Positions 50,683 to 57,871 of a stretch of 64,000 nt of DNA are shown here, in pieces. The DNA is from Gallionella sp. (GTDB taxonomy: Bacteria > Pseudomonadota > Gammaproteobacteria > Burkholderiales > Gallionellaceae): contig JAUSMR010000112.1 in assembly GCA_030645955.1 (NCBI GenBank), positions 50,412 through 114,411 on the forward strand, written 5' to 3'. The position numbers and the translations under genes are program-made. Within the stretch, counting starts at the first letter, position 1. Every line of letters starts with the position of its first letter. Below the pieces are notes generated by a model, which was not told the origin of the DNA, ran no database searches, and saw nothing but the letters and a program-made list of their open reading frames with translations.

Positions 50683-51186
50683 ATGGACAAATTGACTCAT
50701 TTTTCCGGCGCGGGCCGGGCGCGCATGGTGGATGTCACGGAAAAACCCGGCACCCGGCGCGATGCAATCGCCAGCGGCATCTTGCGCATGCAGCCCGCGA
50801 CACTGGAGCGGATCAGGGCCGGGCGGATCGCCAAGGGCGACGTGCTGACGGTTGCCGATGTCGGCGCGGTCATGGCGGCGAAGCGCACCTCCGACATGAT
50901 TCCGATGTGCCATCCCGTCGCGCTGACCGGCGTGGAGGTCAAGTTCAGCGAGATTATCGAACCGGACGCCAGCGGCTGCGTGGGCATCAAGGTGGTCACG
51001 TCGGCCAGCTGTGTCGGGCAGACCGGTGTCGAGATGGAGGCGCTGTGCGCCGCCAGCGTGGCGCTGCTGACCATTTATGACATGTGCAAGGCGATCGACC
51101 GGGGAATGCGCATCGAATGCATCCAGCTGGAGGAAAAGCGCGGCGGCAAGAGCGGGGACTGGAAACGCCCTGAATTAACCCGGTAG
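50683..51186 (+). CDS. moaC: Cyclic pyranopterin monophosphate synthase MoaC
   Basis: Converts 3',8-cyclo-GTP to cPMP, second step of Moco synthesis. 167 residues, normal. Conserved blocks are MVDVTEKPGTRRDAIASG near residue 15, DMIPMCHPVALTGVEV, and GVEMEALCAASVALLTIYDMCKAIDRGM ending with EKRGGKSGDW. The stop codon TAG is the first part of a GTAGGGCGGGT repeat element, so the coding sequence stops exactly at the repeat junction. Confidence 0.97.
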   Translation: MDKLTHFSGAGRARMVDVTEKPGTRRDAIASGILRMQPATLERIRAGRIAKGDVLTVADVGAVMAAKRTSDMIPMCHPVALTGVEVKFSEIIEPDASGCVGIKVVTSASCVGQTGVEMEALCAASVALLTIYDMCKAIDRGMRIECIQLEEKRGGKSGDWKRPELTR

Positions 51187-51305
51187 GGCGGGTCACATCC
51201 GCCGTTTTAACATCGATCACCAAATTTAACGGCGGGTTGGCTCTGCATAGCCATTCGGCTAAGCTGGCAAACAACGCCAGCAAGCCGCTGGTTAACCCGC
51301 CCTAC
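51183..51305. repeat. GTAGGGCGGGT element with stem-loop module, moaC-moaD gap
   Basis: Bounded by GTAGGGCGGGTCAC and GGTTAACCCGCCCTAC. It carries the GCATAGCCATTCGGCTAAGC...GCAAGCCGCTGGTTAA module in minus orientation (51244-51297). Structure as at 29195-29317, but with the module reversed. Confidence 0.85.
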
Positions 51306-51331
51306 GCCTGCTCAAATTATAAGGAAGTGAA

Positions 51332-51571
51332 ATGATTAAAGTGTTGTTCTTTGGGCCAGTCGCCGAACGCATCGGCACTAATGCGCTGCAAGCCGAACAC
51401 CGCCCCGGCATCCGCCTGCAGGATGTGCGCGACGAGTTGGCGGCGCAATACCCGCAGGCGTTCGAGATCGTCTGCTTCGCCGCGGCCAACGGCGAGCATG
51501 TCCGCGACCTGTCGCTGCCGCTCGCGGACAACAGCGAGGTGGCTTTCATGGCCAGGTTTTCGGGAGGATAG
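51332..51571 (+). CDS. moaD: Molybdopterin synthase small subunit MoaD
   Basis: A ubiquitin-like sulfur carrier, 79 residues. It ends in FMARFSGG; the terminal Gly-Gly becomes the thiocarboxylate that donates sulfur to cPMP. The N-terminal MIKVLFFGPVAERIG is the typical first strand. AAGGAAGTGAA precedes the ATG. The gene is separated by one base from moaE. Confidence 0.95.
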   Translation: MIKVLFFGPVAERIGTNALQAEHRPGIRLQDVRDELAAQYPQAFEIVCFAAANGEHVRDLSLPLADNSEVAFMARFSGG

Positions 51572-51572
51572 G

Positions 51573-51998
51573 ATGAAACCGGCAGCAAGGATCCAGCAGG
51601 AAGATTTTTCCCAGGACGAGGAAATCAGGGCGTTGCAGGCCAGCTCGAAACGCATGGGTGGCATCGCCACGTTCCTCGGTTGCGCGCGCGATTTTTCGGA
51701 AGGCCGCGAGGTCTCGGAAATCAGCTTCGATGCCTACGGCAGCATGGCGCTGTCGGAACTGAACAGGCTGCGCAGCGATGCGATCGAAAAATTCGGTTTG
51801 CTGGATGCGCGCATCGTGCATCGCATCGGCACGGTCAAGGGCGGCGAAAACATCGTGTTCATCGCGGCAGGGGCGGAGCACCGCGTCGCCGCGCTGGAAG
51901 CCTGCCGCTGGATGATAGACGAGCTGAAACGGCGCGTGCCGATCTGGAAAAAAGAGATCACGCCCCAAGGCGATTCATGGGTGACGCCGCATACATGA
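51573..51998 (+). CDS. moaE: Molybdopterin synthase catalytic subunit MoaE
   Basis: 141 residues from ATG 51573, with GGGAGGATAG upstream inside the moaD end. MoaE with MoaD-thiocarboxylate inserts the dithiolene sulfurs into cPMP. Family features: FLGCARDFSEGREV, the catalytic-lysine region RIGTVKGGENIVFIAAGAEHR, and the C-terminal VPIWKKEITPQGDSWV. It overlaps mobB by 4 bp (ATGA). Confidence 0.95.
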   Translation: MKPAARIQQEDFSQDEEIRALQASSKRMGGIATFLGCARDFSEGREVSEISFDAYGSMALSELNRLRSDAIEKFGLLDARIVHRIGTVKGGENIVFIAAGAEHRVAALEACRWMIDELKRRVPIWKKEITPQGDSWVTPHT

Positions 51999-52486
51999 GT
52001 CCGCCCGTATTCATCTTCGTTGGCCATTCCGGTTCCGGCAAGACTACGCTGGTTGAGAAATTACTGCGCGAATTGAGCGGCAGGGGACTGCGCGTGGCGA
52101 CCATCAAACATGCGCATCACAAGGTGGTGCTGGACACCCCCGGCAAGGACAGTTTCCGCTACAAAGAGGCCGGCGCGGTGATGAGCATGCTGGTCACGTC
52201 CAACGAGTTGCAACTGGTCGCCGACGCGGTCGACCGGCGCGAGCCAGAACAGCTGGCGCAACGCTTTCTCGGCGAGGCCGACCTGGTGCTGGCGGAGGGG
52301 TTTTCCCACTGCGCCGGTGCGAAGATCGAAGTGCTGCGCCGCGAGTGTGCCAAGCCGCCGCGCTGCACGATCGAGGACGGCCTGATCGCCATCGTCACCG
52401 ACATGGACGAGGTCTATCCGCAGTTGCCGCATTTCGGGCTGGAAGACGTCGCCGGTATTGCCCAGTTCTTGCTCGACCAAAAATGA
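51995..52486 (+). CDS. mobB: Molybdopterin-guanine dinucleotide biosynthesis adaptor MobB
   Basis: A 163-residue P-loop GTPase from ATG 51995. Walker A is FVGHSGSGKTTLVEKL near residue 10; VATIKHAHHKVVLDTPGKDSFRYKEAGA and LVLAEGFSHCAGAKIEVLR are typical MobB blocks. It assists MobA or MoeA but is not essential in E. coli. It overlaps moaE and mobA by 4 bp each, indicating tight translational coupling. Confidence 0.94.
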   Translation: MSPPVFIFVGHSGSGKTTLVEKLLRELSGRGLRVATIKHAHHKVVLDTPGKDSFRYKEAGAVMSMLVTSNELQLVADAVDRREPEQLAQRFLGEADLVLAEGFSHCAGAKIEVLRRECAKPPRCTIEDGLIAIVTDMDEVYPQLPHFGLEDVAGIAQFLLDQK

Positions 52487-53064
52487 TTACAGATTGCACC
52501 GCGATCATCATGGCGGGCGGCGACTCGCGCCGCATGGGAACGGCTAAAGCGAGCCTGCTGCTTGACGGGCAGACGCTGCTGCAAAGCGTGGCTGCAACCA
52601 TGCAACAGCTGTTCCCGAAGGTGATCGTCAGCGTGCGCCAGCCGCGCGCCGGTATCGACTTGCCGCAGATCTGCGACGAACAACCCGATGGCGGCCCGCT
52701 GGCCGGGCTGGTCGCCAGCCTGGGACAGATCGCCACGCCGTGGGCGTTCGTCGTGGCCTGCGACATGCCGTTCGTCGTGCCGGAAGTGGTCGAGCTGCTT
52801 GCCGGGTATCGCTCCCGGCATCAGGCGGTCGTGCCCGTCGTGCATGGACATCCGCAGCCGCTGGCGGCCTTCTATGCGACCAGTTGCCTTGCGCCGCTGC
52901 GCGCAAGCCTGGCGGCACAACAATATAGTTTGCGCAACGTTTTGAAACAGCTGGATGTGCGCTATGTGGACGAAGCCGAAATGCTGGAGGCCGATCCGCA
53001 GCTGCGCAGTTTTTTCGACCTGGATACGCCGCAGGATGTGGCGCAGGCGATGAATCATGTGTAG
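52483..53064 (+). CDS. mobA: Molybdenum cofactor guanylyltransferase MobA
   Basis: Adds GMP from GTP to molybdopterin, giving MGD for DMSO-reductase-family enzymes. 193 residues from ATG 52483. The nucleotide-binding motif is IIMAGGDSRRMGTAKASLLLDG, followed by DEQPDGGPLAGLVAS and VVACDMPFVVPEVV. The presence of mobA predicts MGD-type molybdoenzymes (for example nitrate reductase or formate dehydrogenase) elsewhere in the genome. The TAG stop is part of a GTAGGAGCGC repeat. Confidence 0.95.
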   Translation: MITDCTAIIMAGGDSRRMGTAKASLLLDGQTLLQSVAATMQQLFPKVIVSVRQPRAGIDLPQICDEQPDGGPLAGLVASLGQIATPWAFVVACDMPFVVPEVVELLAGYRSRHQAVVPVVHGHPQPLAAFYATSCLAPLRASLAAQQYSLRNVLKQLDVRYVDEAEMLEADPQLRSFFDLDTPQDVAQAMNHV

Positions 53065-53119
53065 GAGCGCAATTTATTGCGCGATAAACCTTCAATCGCG
53101 CGATAAATCGCGCTCCTAC
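53061..53119. repeat. GTAGGAGCGCAATTTATTGCGCG palindrome after mobA
   Basis: Begins GTAGGAGCGC, supplying the mobA stop codon, and ends GCGCTCCTAC. Inner arms are AATTTATTGCGCGATAA and its partner TCGCGCGATAAATCGCG. Confidence 0.85.
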
Positions 53120-53155
53120 ATCACGAAATTTATGGATGAGTGAGGTGTAGGAACA

Positions 53156-54484
53156 ATGGAACATTTGCAGGTAAGCGAAGCGCAGCGCGTCGTGCTCGAA
53201 TCGGTCACGACATTCAGTGCGGAGCAGGTAAAACTCGAACAATCGCTGGGCCGCGTGCTGGCCGAGGAGGTGTGCGCCAACCGTGACCTGCCGCCTTGCG
53301 ACATCTCGGCAATGGACGGCTACGCGTTGCGCAGCGCCGATCTGGCCGGCATTCCCGCTACGCTAAAAATCATCGAAGACATCAAGGCCGGCGATATGCC
53401 GTCCAAAACGCTGGCGCCCGGCCAGTGCGCGCGCATCATGACCGGCGCGCCGATGCCGCAGGGCTCCGATGCGGTGATCCGGGTCGAGGATACCGAAGAG
53501 GTGTCGGCGGAAGCCCTCTCTCCTAACTCTCTCCCGCAAGCGGGCGAGAGGGGTGAGGCCTCGCTACGCGAGTTCATTGTTGACGCGGTGCAGATCAATC
53601 AGGCGGTCCAGCCGGGCAACGACATTCGGCGGCTCGGCGAAAATATGTTCAACGGCGAGGTGGTGCTGACTCCCGGCACGGAAATTACCCCGGGCGTGAT
53701 CGGCGTGCTGGCGACAGTGAAGCGCGCGCAGGTGCAGGTGTACCGGCGGCCGAGCGTGGCGATCCTGTCCACCGGCAACGAACTGGAAGGCCTCGACGAG
53801 CCCGTCGATCCGGACAAGATACCCGATGCCAACAGCTACGCGCTGATGGCGCAGGTGCAGGCGCTGGGCATCGAGCCGGTGCTGCTCGGCATTGCGCGCG
53901 ACGACCCAGACGAACTGGCGCGCTATCTGCGGCGCGGCTTGGAATACGACGTGCTGCTGGTTTCCGGCGGCACCTCGGTCGGCGTGCACGATTACGTCCG
54001 CCCGACCATCGAGGCCTTGGGCGTGCAGATGCTTTTCTGGCGCGTGGCTATGAAGCCGGGGCATCCGGTCGCGTTCGGCAAGGTCGACGAAAAAATCATT
54101 TTTGGACTACCCGGCAATCCGGTCTCCAGCATGGTCTGCTTCGAGCAGTTTGTCGCCCCGGCCTTGCGCCGCATGATGGGGCACGCGCGCACTTGCCGCC
54201 GCACCATCGAGGCGCGGCTGACGCACAACGTGAAGCACCAGCCCGGGCGCACCGAGTTCATCCGCGTGCTGTTGGCGAAGGAGCAGGGCGGTTACACGGC
54301 AACTTCCACCGGCGCGCAGGGCAGCGGCATGCTGCTGTCCATGGCCAGAGCGGATGGATTGGCAGTCGTGCCGGCCGACTGCAACGGCTTGACGGCGGGC
54401 AGCCAAGTGATGGTGCAGTTGCTCGACGGTACGGTTTTTCAGGATGACGCGGGTTTCCGCGGGTTTCAAGGAGTGATCTTGTAG
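53156..54484 (+). CDS. moeA: Molybdopterin molybdenumtransferase MoeA
   Basis: Inserts molybdate into adenylated molybdopterin. 442 residues, slightly long. Blocks include the N-terminal LGRVLAEEVCANRDLPPCDISAMDGYA, MTGAPMPQGSDAVIRVEDTEEV, STGNELEGLDEP, LLVSGGTSVGVHDYV and IFGLPGNPVSSMVCFEQFVAPALRRMMG. Residues about 119-141 (AEALSPNSLPQAGERGE...) are encoded by an inserted palindromic repeat in frame between domain strands; the sequence resumes with the conserved AVQPGNDIRRLGEN. The TAG stop lies in a GTAGGCCGGG repeat at the 3' end. Confidence 0.94.
   Translation: MEHLQVSEAQRVVLESVTTFSAEQVKLEQSLGRVLAEEVCANRDLPPCDISAMDGYALRSADLAGIPATLKIIEDIKAGDMPSKTLAPGQCARIMTGAPMPQGSDAVIRVEDTEEVSAEALSPNSLPQAGERGEASLREFIVDAVQINQAVQPGNDIRRLGENMFNGEVVLTPGTEITPGVIGVLATVKRAQVQVYRRPSVAILSTGNELEGLDEPVDPDKIPDANSYALMAQVQALGIEPVLLGIARDDPDELARYLRRGLEYDVLLVSGGTSVGVHDYVRPTIEALGVQMLFWRVAMKPGHPVAFGKVDEKIIFGLPGNPVSSMVCFEQFVAPALRRMMGHARTCRRTIEARLTHNVKHQPGRTEFIRVLLAKEQGGYTATSTGAQGSGMLLSMARADGLAVVPADCNGLTAGSQVMVQLLDGTVFQDDAGFRGFQGVIL
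53510..53562. repeat. Palindromic repeat in frame in moeA
   Basis: CTCTCTCCTAACTCTCTCCC, then GCAAGCGGGCGAGAGGGGTGAGG: inverted around CCGCAAGCGGGC. Shares the CTCTCCCGCAAGCGGGCGAG core with the priA insert. Confidence 0.8.
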
Positions 54485-54534
54485 GCCGGGCTTAGTCCGA
54501 CACTGGCGAGTTGCCGGACTGAAGTCCGACCTAC
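54481..54534. repeat. GTAGGCCGGGCTTAGTCCG palindrome overlapping the moeA stop
   Basis: 54 bp, beginning GTAGGCCGGGCTTAGTCCG and ending CGGACTGAAGTCCGACCTAC. The first bases supply the moeA TAG stop. Confidence 0.85.
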
Positions 54535-54541
54535 AATATGT

Positions 54542-54642
54542 TCCTTCCCCCTCGCAGGGGGAAGGCTAGGATGGGGGTAGAACATTGGAAGTGCAAAGTT
54601 TCTACCCCCTCCCCAACCCTCCTCCTGCAAGGGGGAGGGAGT
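54542..54642. repeat. CCTTCCCCCTCGCAGGGGGAAGG repeat between moeA and mog
   Basis: Two short hairpins at the ends with GGGGGTAGAACATT / AAGTTTCTACCCCC arms between; same family as 50541-50644. Confidence 0.75.
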
Positions 54643-54697
54643 GGTAAAGTGGCCGAAATAAAAATCCAAATAACGAATACAGGTTTTAAGGAATAGC

Positions 54698-55240
54698 ATG
54701 AGCATCGCACGCATCGGTATTCTCACCATTTCCGACCGCGCCAGCCGAGGCGAATACGAAGACAAGGGCGGCCCGGCCATCCATGCTTGGTTCACGCGCG
54801 TGCTGACCTCGCCGTGGGAGGCGGTGGCGAAAGTGATTCCCGACGAACAGCCGGAGATCGAAGCCGCATTGCGCCAGCTAAGCGATGTGGAGAACTGCTG
54901 CCTGATCATCACCACTGGTGGCACCGGCCCGGCGTTGCGCGACGTCACGCCGGAAGCCACCGAGGCGGTATGCGAAAAGATGATGCCGGGCTTCGGCGAG
55001 CTGATGCGCACCGCTTCGCAGAAATTCGTGGCGACTGCGATATTGTCAAGGCAAACCGCCGGGATACGCGGCAAGAGCCTGATCGTCAACCTGCCCGGCA
55101 AGCCTTCCGCGATCGACGACTGCCTGAACGCCGTTTTCCCCGCCATCCCGTACTGCATCGACCTGATAGCAGGCGCGTACCTGGAATCCGATCCGGATCA
55201 ATGCAAGGCATTCCGTCCGGCGCACGCCAAAACAAAGTAA
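54698..55240 (+). CDS. mog: Molybdopterin adenylyltransferase Mog
   Basis: Adenylates molybdopterin before metal insertion by MoeA. 180 residues. The start ARIGILTISDRASRGEYEDKGGPA, the MPT-binding block LIITTGGTGPALRDVTPEAT and the C-terminal IVNLPGKPSAIDDCL are characteristic of Mog. AAGGAATAGC precedes the ATG. An unknown gene begins immediately after the stop (TAAATG). Confidence 0.94.
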   Translation: MSIARIGILTISDRASRGEYEDKGGPAIHAWFTRVLTSPWEAVAKVIPDEQPEIEAALRQLSDVENCCLIITTGGTGPALRDVTPEATEAVCEKMMPGFGELMRTASQKFVATAILSRQTAGIRGKSLIVNLPGKPSAIDDCLNAVFPAIPYCIDLIAGAYLESDPDQCKAFRPAHAKTK

Positions 55241-55990
55241 ATGACTGACCTAAGGGTTCATAAATTCACATATTCGCCAGATGTAATCATGGCGATGGAC
55301 GGCGATCGACGGAGCGCTTTTCTGCTTCTTGGTTTGTTCCTGAACGAAGCCAATTGGCTTCAAAAGCTGCTTATCATGGGAATGCCAGATGAAAGGCACG
55401 ATCTAGAACCAGAATTGCAGAGCAACCTTTCCCTCGCAATTCTGCTGATTAAATTATTGGCCGGGAAGATTCATGCAGGAGGCGAGAGGCTTAGGGATAA
55501 GCCCCTTGTTGATCTTCTATCCGCTCTGAAACTGTCCGATCGTGGACGACATCTTGAAAGTCAATTAGCAGTTGCTCTTCAGAAGGATTCAACAATCCAT
55601 CTCATTCGCAAGAGCAATGCTTTCCACTACCCTAGGCACCTCAAGCTGGTTGATCCAATTCCTCAGCAGGAAGAAATCGCGTTGTATCTAACGCCATTTT
55701 CCGGTGATACGCTCTTGTTTCTCTCTGACATAGCTGCGGTAGAAGCGCTGGTTTCAGCGACAGGCATGGATCCTCAGGAGTGGAACACATCATTCAGCAA
55801 GTTATTAGATGAGGTAATCAAGGTGGCTGGGCTATATACGGAGTTTCTGGGAGAAGCGCTTCAAGCCTTAATGGATGAGATACCCAAAAAACCAGAGCAA
55901 CAAGAACTGCTGATACCGGATGCAAGACCTCTGGATGCTGTTCGGCCAAAATTCTTCGCTTTTCCCGCGAGCAGTCAGTCGGAAGAATAA
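55241..55990 (+). CDS. Hypothetical protein, 249 aa, inserted between mog and modA
   Basis: I do not recognise a named family. It is soluble, largely helical and ends in an acidic Ser-rich tail. The stretch LIRKSNAFHYPRH resembles the R-x4-H-like motif (IRN-x-xAFHY) often seen in HEPN/AbiV-like or phage-associated proteins, but this is weak. Its base composition is lower in GC than the surrounding mo genes, suggesting a later arrival. The ATG directly follows the mog stop. A role in molybdenum metabolism is not supported by any visible feature. Confidence 0.65.
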   Translation: MTDLRVHKFTYSPDVIMAMDGDRRSAFLLLGLFLNEANWLQKLLIMGMPDERHDLEPELQSNLSLAILLIKLLAGKIHAGGERLRDKPLVDLLSALKLSDRGRHLESQLAVALQKDSTIHLIRKSNAFHYPRHLKLVDPIPQQEEIALYLTPFSGDTLLFLSDIAAVEALVSATGMDPQEWNTSFSKLLDEVIKVAGLYTEFLGEALQALMDEIPKKPEQQELLIPDARPLDAVRPKFFAFPASSQSEE

Positions 55991-56058
55991 TTGCAGGTTG
56001 TAAGCTGACATTCAAACAAGAAAACAACATCGCCTACTTCACGGACACCCTAATCTAG

Positions 56059-56838
56059 ATGCGCATAGTTAGCCGGTTTGCAGCGAGGATACTCATTTTC
56101 GTCTGCCTGTTTGTCGCGGGACAAACAGCGCACGCGGGCGAGAAAATTACCATCGCCGCCGCTGCCGATCTCAAGTTTGCGCTGGACGAGATCGTCGTGC
56201 TGTTCAGCAGGGCGCATCCTGCCGACCAAGTGGAAACCATCTACGGTTCGTCAGGCAAATTTCAGACGCAGATCCGGCAGGGCGCGCCTTTCGATCTGTA
56301 TTTTTCCGCCGACATCGCCTACCCGCGCGCTCTCAAGGCGGAGGGTTTTGCCGCCGAAGTACAACCCTACGCGGTGGGGCGCATCGTGCTGTGGAGTCCG
56401 TCGCGCGATGCCGGCAGGATGACGCTCGCCGATCTCGCCGACCCGGCCATCCGCAAGATCGCCATCGCCAACCCGAAGCATGCGCCCTACGGCAAGCGCG
56501 CCGAAGAGGCGCTGAAAGCATCAGGCGTGTGGGAGAAGGTGGAAGCCAAACTGGTCTACGGCGAAAACGTCGCGCAGGCCGCGCAGTTTGTCCAGACCGG
56601 CAATGCACAAATTGGCATCATCGCGTTGTCGCTGGCGCTCAGCCCGGAACTGGCGAAGCAGGGAGGATATGCGCTGATCCCCGACAAGCTGCACCAGCCG
56701 CTGGAGCAGGGCTTTATCGTCACGCGTCGCGCCGCTAATAATCCGCTGGCGCAGGCCTTTGCGCGCTTCATGGCGGGACAGGAAGCGCGCGCGGTGATGA
56801 CGCGTTTCGGGTTTGGGTTGCCGGGCGAGGAGAAATGA
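56059..56838 (+). CDS. modA: Molybdate ABC transporter substrate-binding protein ModA
   Basis: A 259-residue periplasmic protein that captures molybdate or tungstate. The signal peptide MRIVSRFAARILIFVCLFVA...AHA precedes GEKITIAAAADLKFALDEIV, the conserved oxyanion-binding start. Other ligand blocks are IYGSSGKFQTQIRQGAPFDLYFSAD, IAIANPKHAPYGKRAEEAL and VYGENVAQAAQFVQTGNAQIGIIALSLAL. It leads modA-modB-modC, with repeats between the genes. Confidence 0.95.
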   Translation: MRIVSRFAARILIFVCLFVAGQTAHAGEKITIAAAADLKFALDEIVVLFSRAHPADQVETIYGSSGKFQTQIRQGAPFDLYFSADIAYPRALKAEGFAAEVQPYAVGRIVLWSPSRDAGRMTLADLADPAIRKIAIANPKHAPYGKRAEEALKASGVWEKVEAKLVYGENVAQAAQFVQTGNAQIGIIALSLALSPELAKQGGYALIPDKLHQPLEQGFIVTRRAANNPLAQAFARFMAGQEARAVMTRFGFGLPGEEK

Positions 56839-56865
56839 AGCCGGGCTGTCCAGTAGAAACTGCAC

Positions 56866-57058
56866 AGTTCCTTCCCCTTTGCAGGGGGAAGGTTAGGATG
56901 GCGGCCATGACACGGCGTTGCGAAGCATCCGGGGCGGGAATGGCCGCCTCACACCCGCTCCCGCAATCTGCTGGCTTCGCCAGTAACGTGTCGTGGGATG
57001 TGGGGGTAGTACAGCGGGGATACCGAGCCTCTACCCTCTCCCCACAAGGGAGAGGGTA
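56866..57058. repeat. Composite repeats in the modA-modB gap
   Basis: A CCTTCCCCTTTGCAGGGGGAAGG hairpin, then the GGCGGCCATGACACGG...GTAACGTGTCG element (56899-56995) that also lies inside the RsmB/NOP gene, then a CTCTCCCCACAAGGGAGAGGG hairpin. They fill nearly all of the 252-bp gap. Confidence 0.8.
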
Positions 57059-57090
57059 TACGCACTTTTTGGGATATTTCAAATAACAGA

Positions 57091-57777
57091 ATGGAATCCG
57101 CTTTCTCAACCGCCGATCTGTCCGCGATCTGGCTTACTTTCAAGCTGGCTGCGGTGGTGACTATCATTCTGCTGCTGGTCGGCACGCCGATCGCGTGGTG
57201 GCTGGCGCGTACCCGTTCCTGGTGGAAGGGGCCGGTCGGTGCGGTGGTGGCGCTGCCTATCGTGTTGCCGCCGACGGTGATCGGGTTTTACCTGCTGGTG
57301 GCGATGGGGCCGTCCGGGCCGATCGGCCAGCTTACGCAATCTCTGGGGATCGGTCTGCTGCCGTTCACTTTTGCCGGGCTGGTGATCGCCTCGGTATTCT
57401 ATTCACTGCCGTTCGTGGTGCAGCCGCTGCAAAACGCCTTCGAATCTATTCCCGAACGCGCGCTGGAAACCGCCGCGACGCTGCGTGCTTCGGCGCTGGA
57501 TACCTTTTTCAGCGTGGTGCTGCCGTTGGCCAAACCCGGCTTCCTCACCGCGTCGGTGCTCGGCTTCGCGCATACCGTCGGCGAATTCGGCGTGGTGCTG
57601 ATGATCGGTGGCAATATTCCGGACAAGACACGCGTAGTGTCGGTGCAGATTTACGACCATGTCGAGGCAATGGAATATGCTTCGGCGCACTGGCTGTCGG
57701 CGGGGATGGTGGTGTTCGCATTCGTCGTCCTGCTATTGCTCTACACACTTAATCCGACGGGGCGGCGGCGGTCGTGA
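57091..57777 (+). CDS. modB: Molybdate ABC transporter permease ModB
   Basis: A 228-residue inner-membrane permease with five or six helices. It starts FSTADLSAIWLTFKLAAVVTII and contains VALPIVLPPTVIGFYLL, FYSLPFVVQPLQNAF and the coupling (EAA) loop ALETAATLRASALDTFFSVVLPLAKPG. Partner of ModA and ModC. The stop codon touches a partial repeat in the modB-modC gap. Confidence 0.95.
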   Translation: MESAFSTADLSAIWLTFKLAAVVTIILLLVGTPIAWWLARTRSWWKGPVGAVVALPIVLPPTVIGFYLLVAMGPSGPIGQLTQSLGIGLLPFTFAGLVIASVFYSLPFVVQPLQNAFESIPERALETAATLRASALDTFFSVVLPLAKPGFLTASVLGFAHTVGEFGVVLMIGGNIPDKTRVVSVQIYDHVEAMEYASAHWLSAGMVVFAFVVLLLLYTLNPTGRRRS

Positions 57778-57818
57778 CACGTTACTGGCGAAGCCAGCCG
57801 ATTGCGGGAACGGCCGCC
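57773..57818. repeat. Partial repeat in the modB-modC gap
   Basis: CGTGACACGTTACTGGCGAA followed by GCCAGCCGATTGCGGGAACGGCCGCC is the inverted right half of the element seen at 56899-56995 and inside the RsmB/NOP gene. Confidence 0.7.
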
Positions 57819-57871
57819 CAGCCGCCCATCGCGAATCAATGTGCTGTGCAGTACCGTGGAGGGGCGGCTCA

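Noticed and set aside
57659..57871. N-terminal extension of ModC upstream of 57872
   Set aside because: It would run through modB and a repeat remnant. The ATG at 57872 starts the normal ModC sequence with a good ribosome-binding site.
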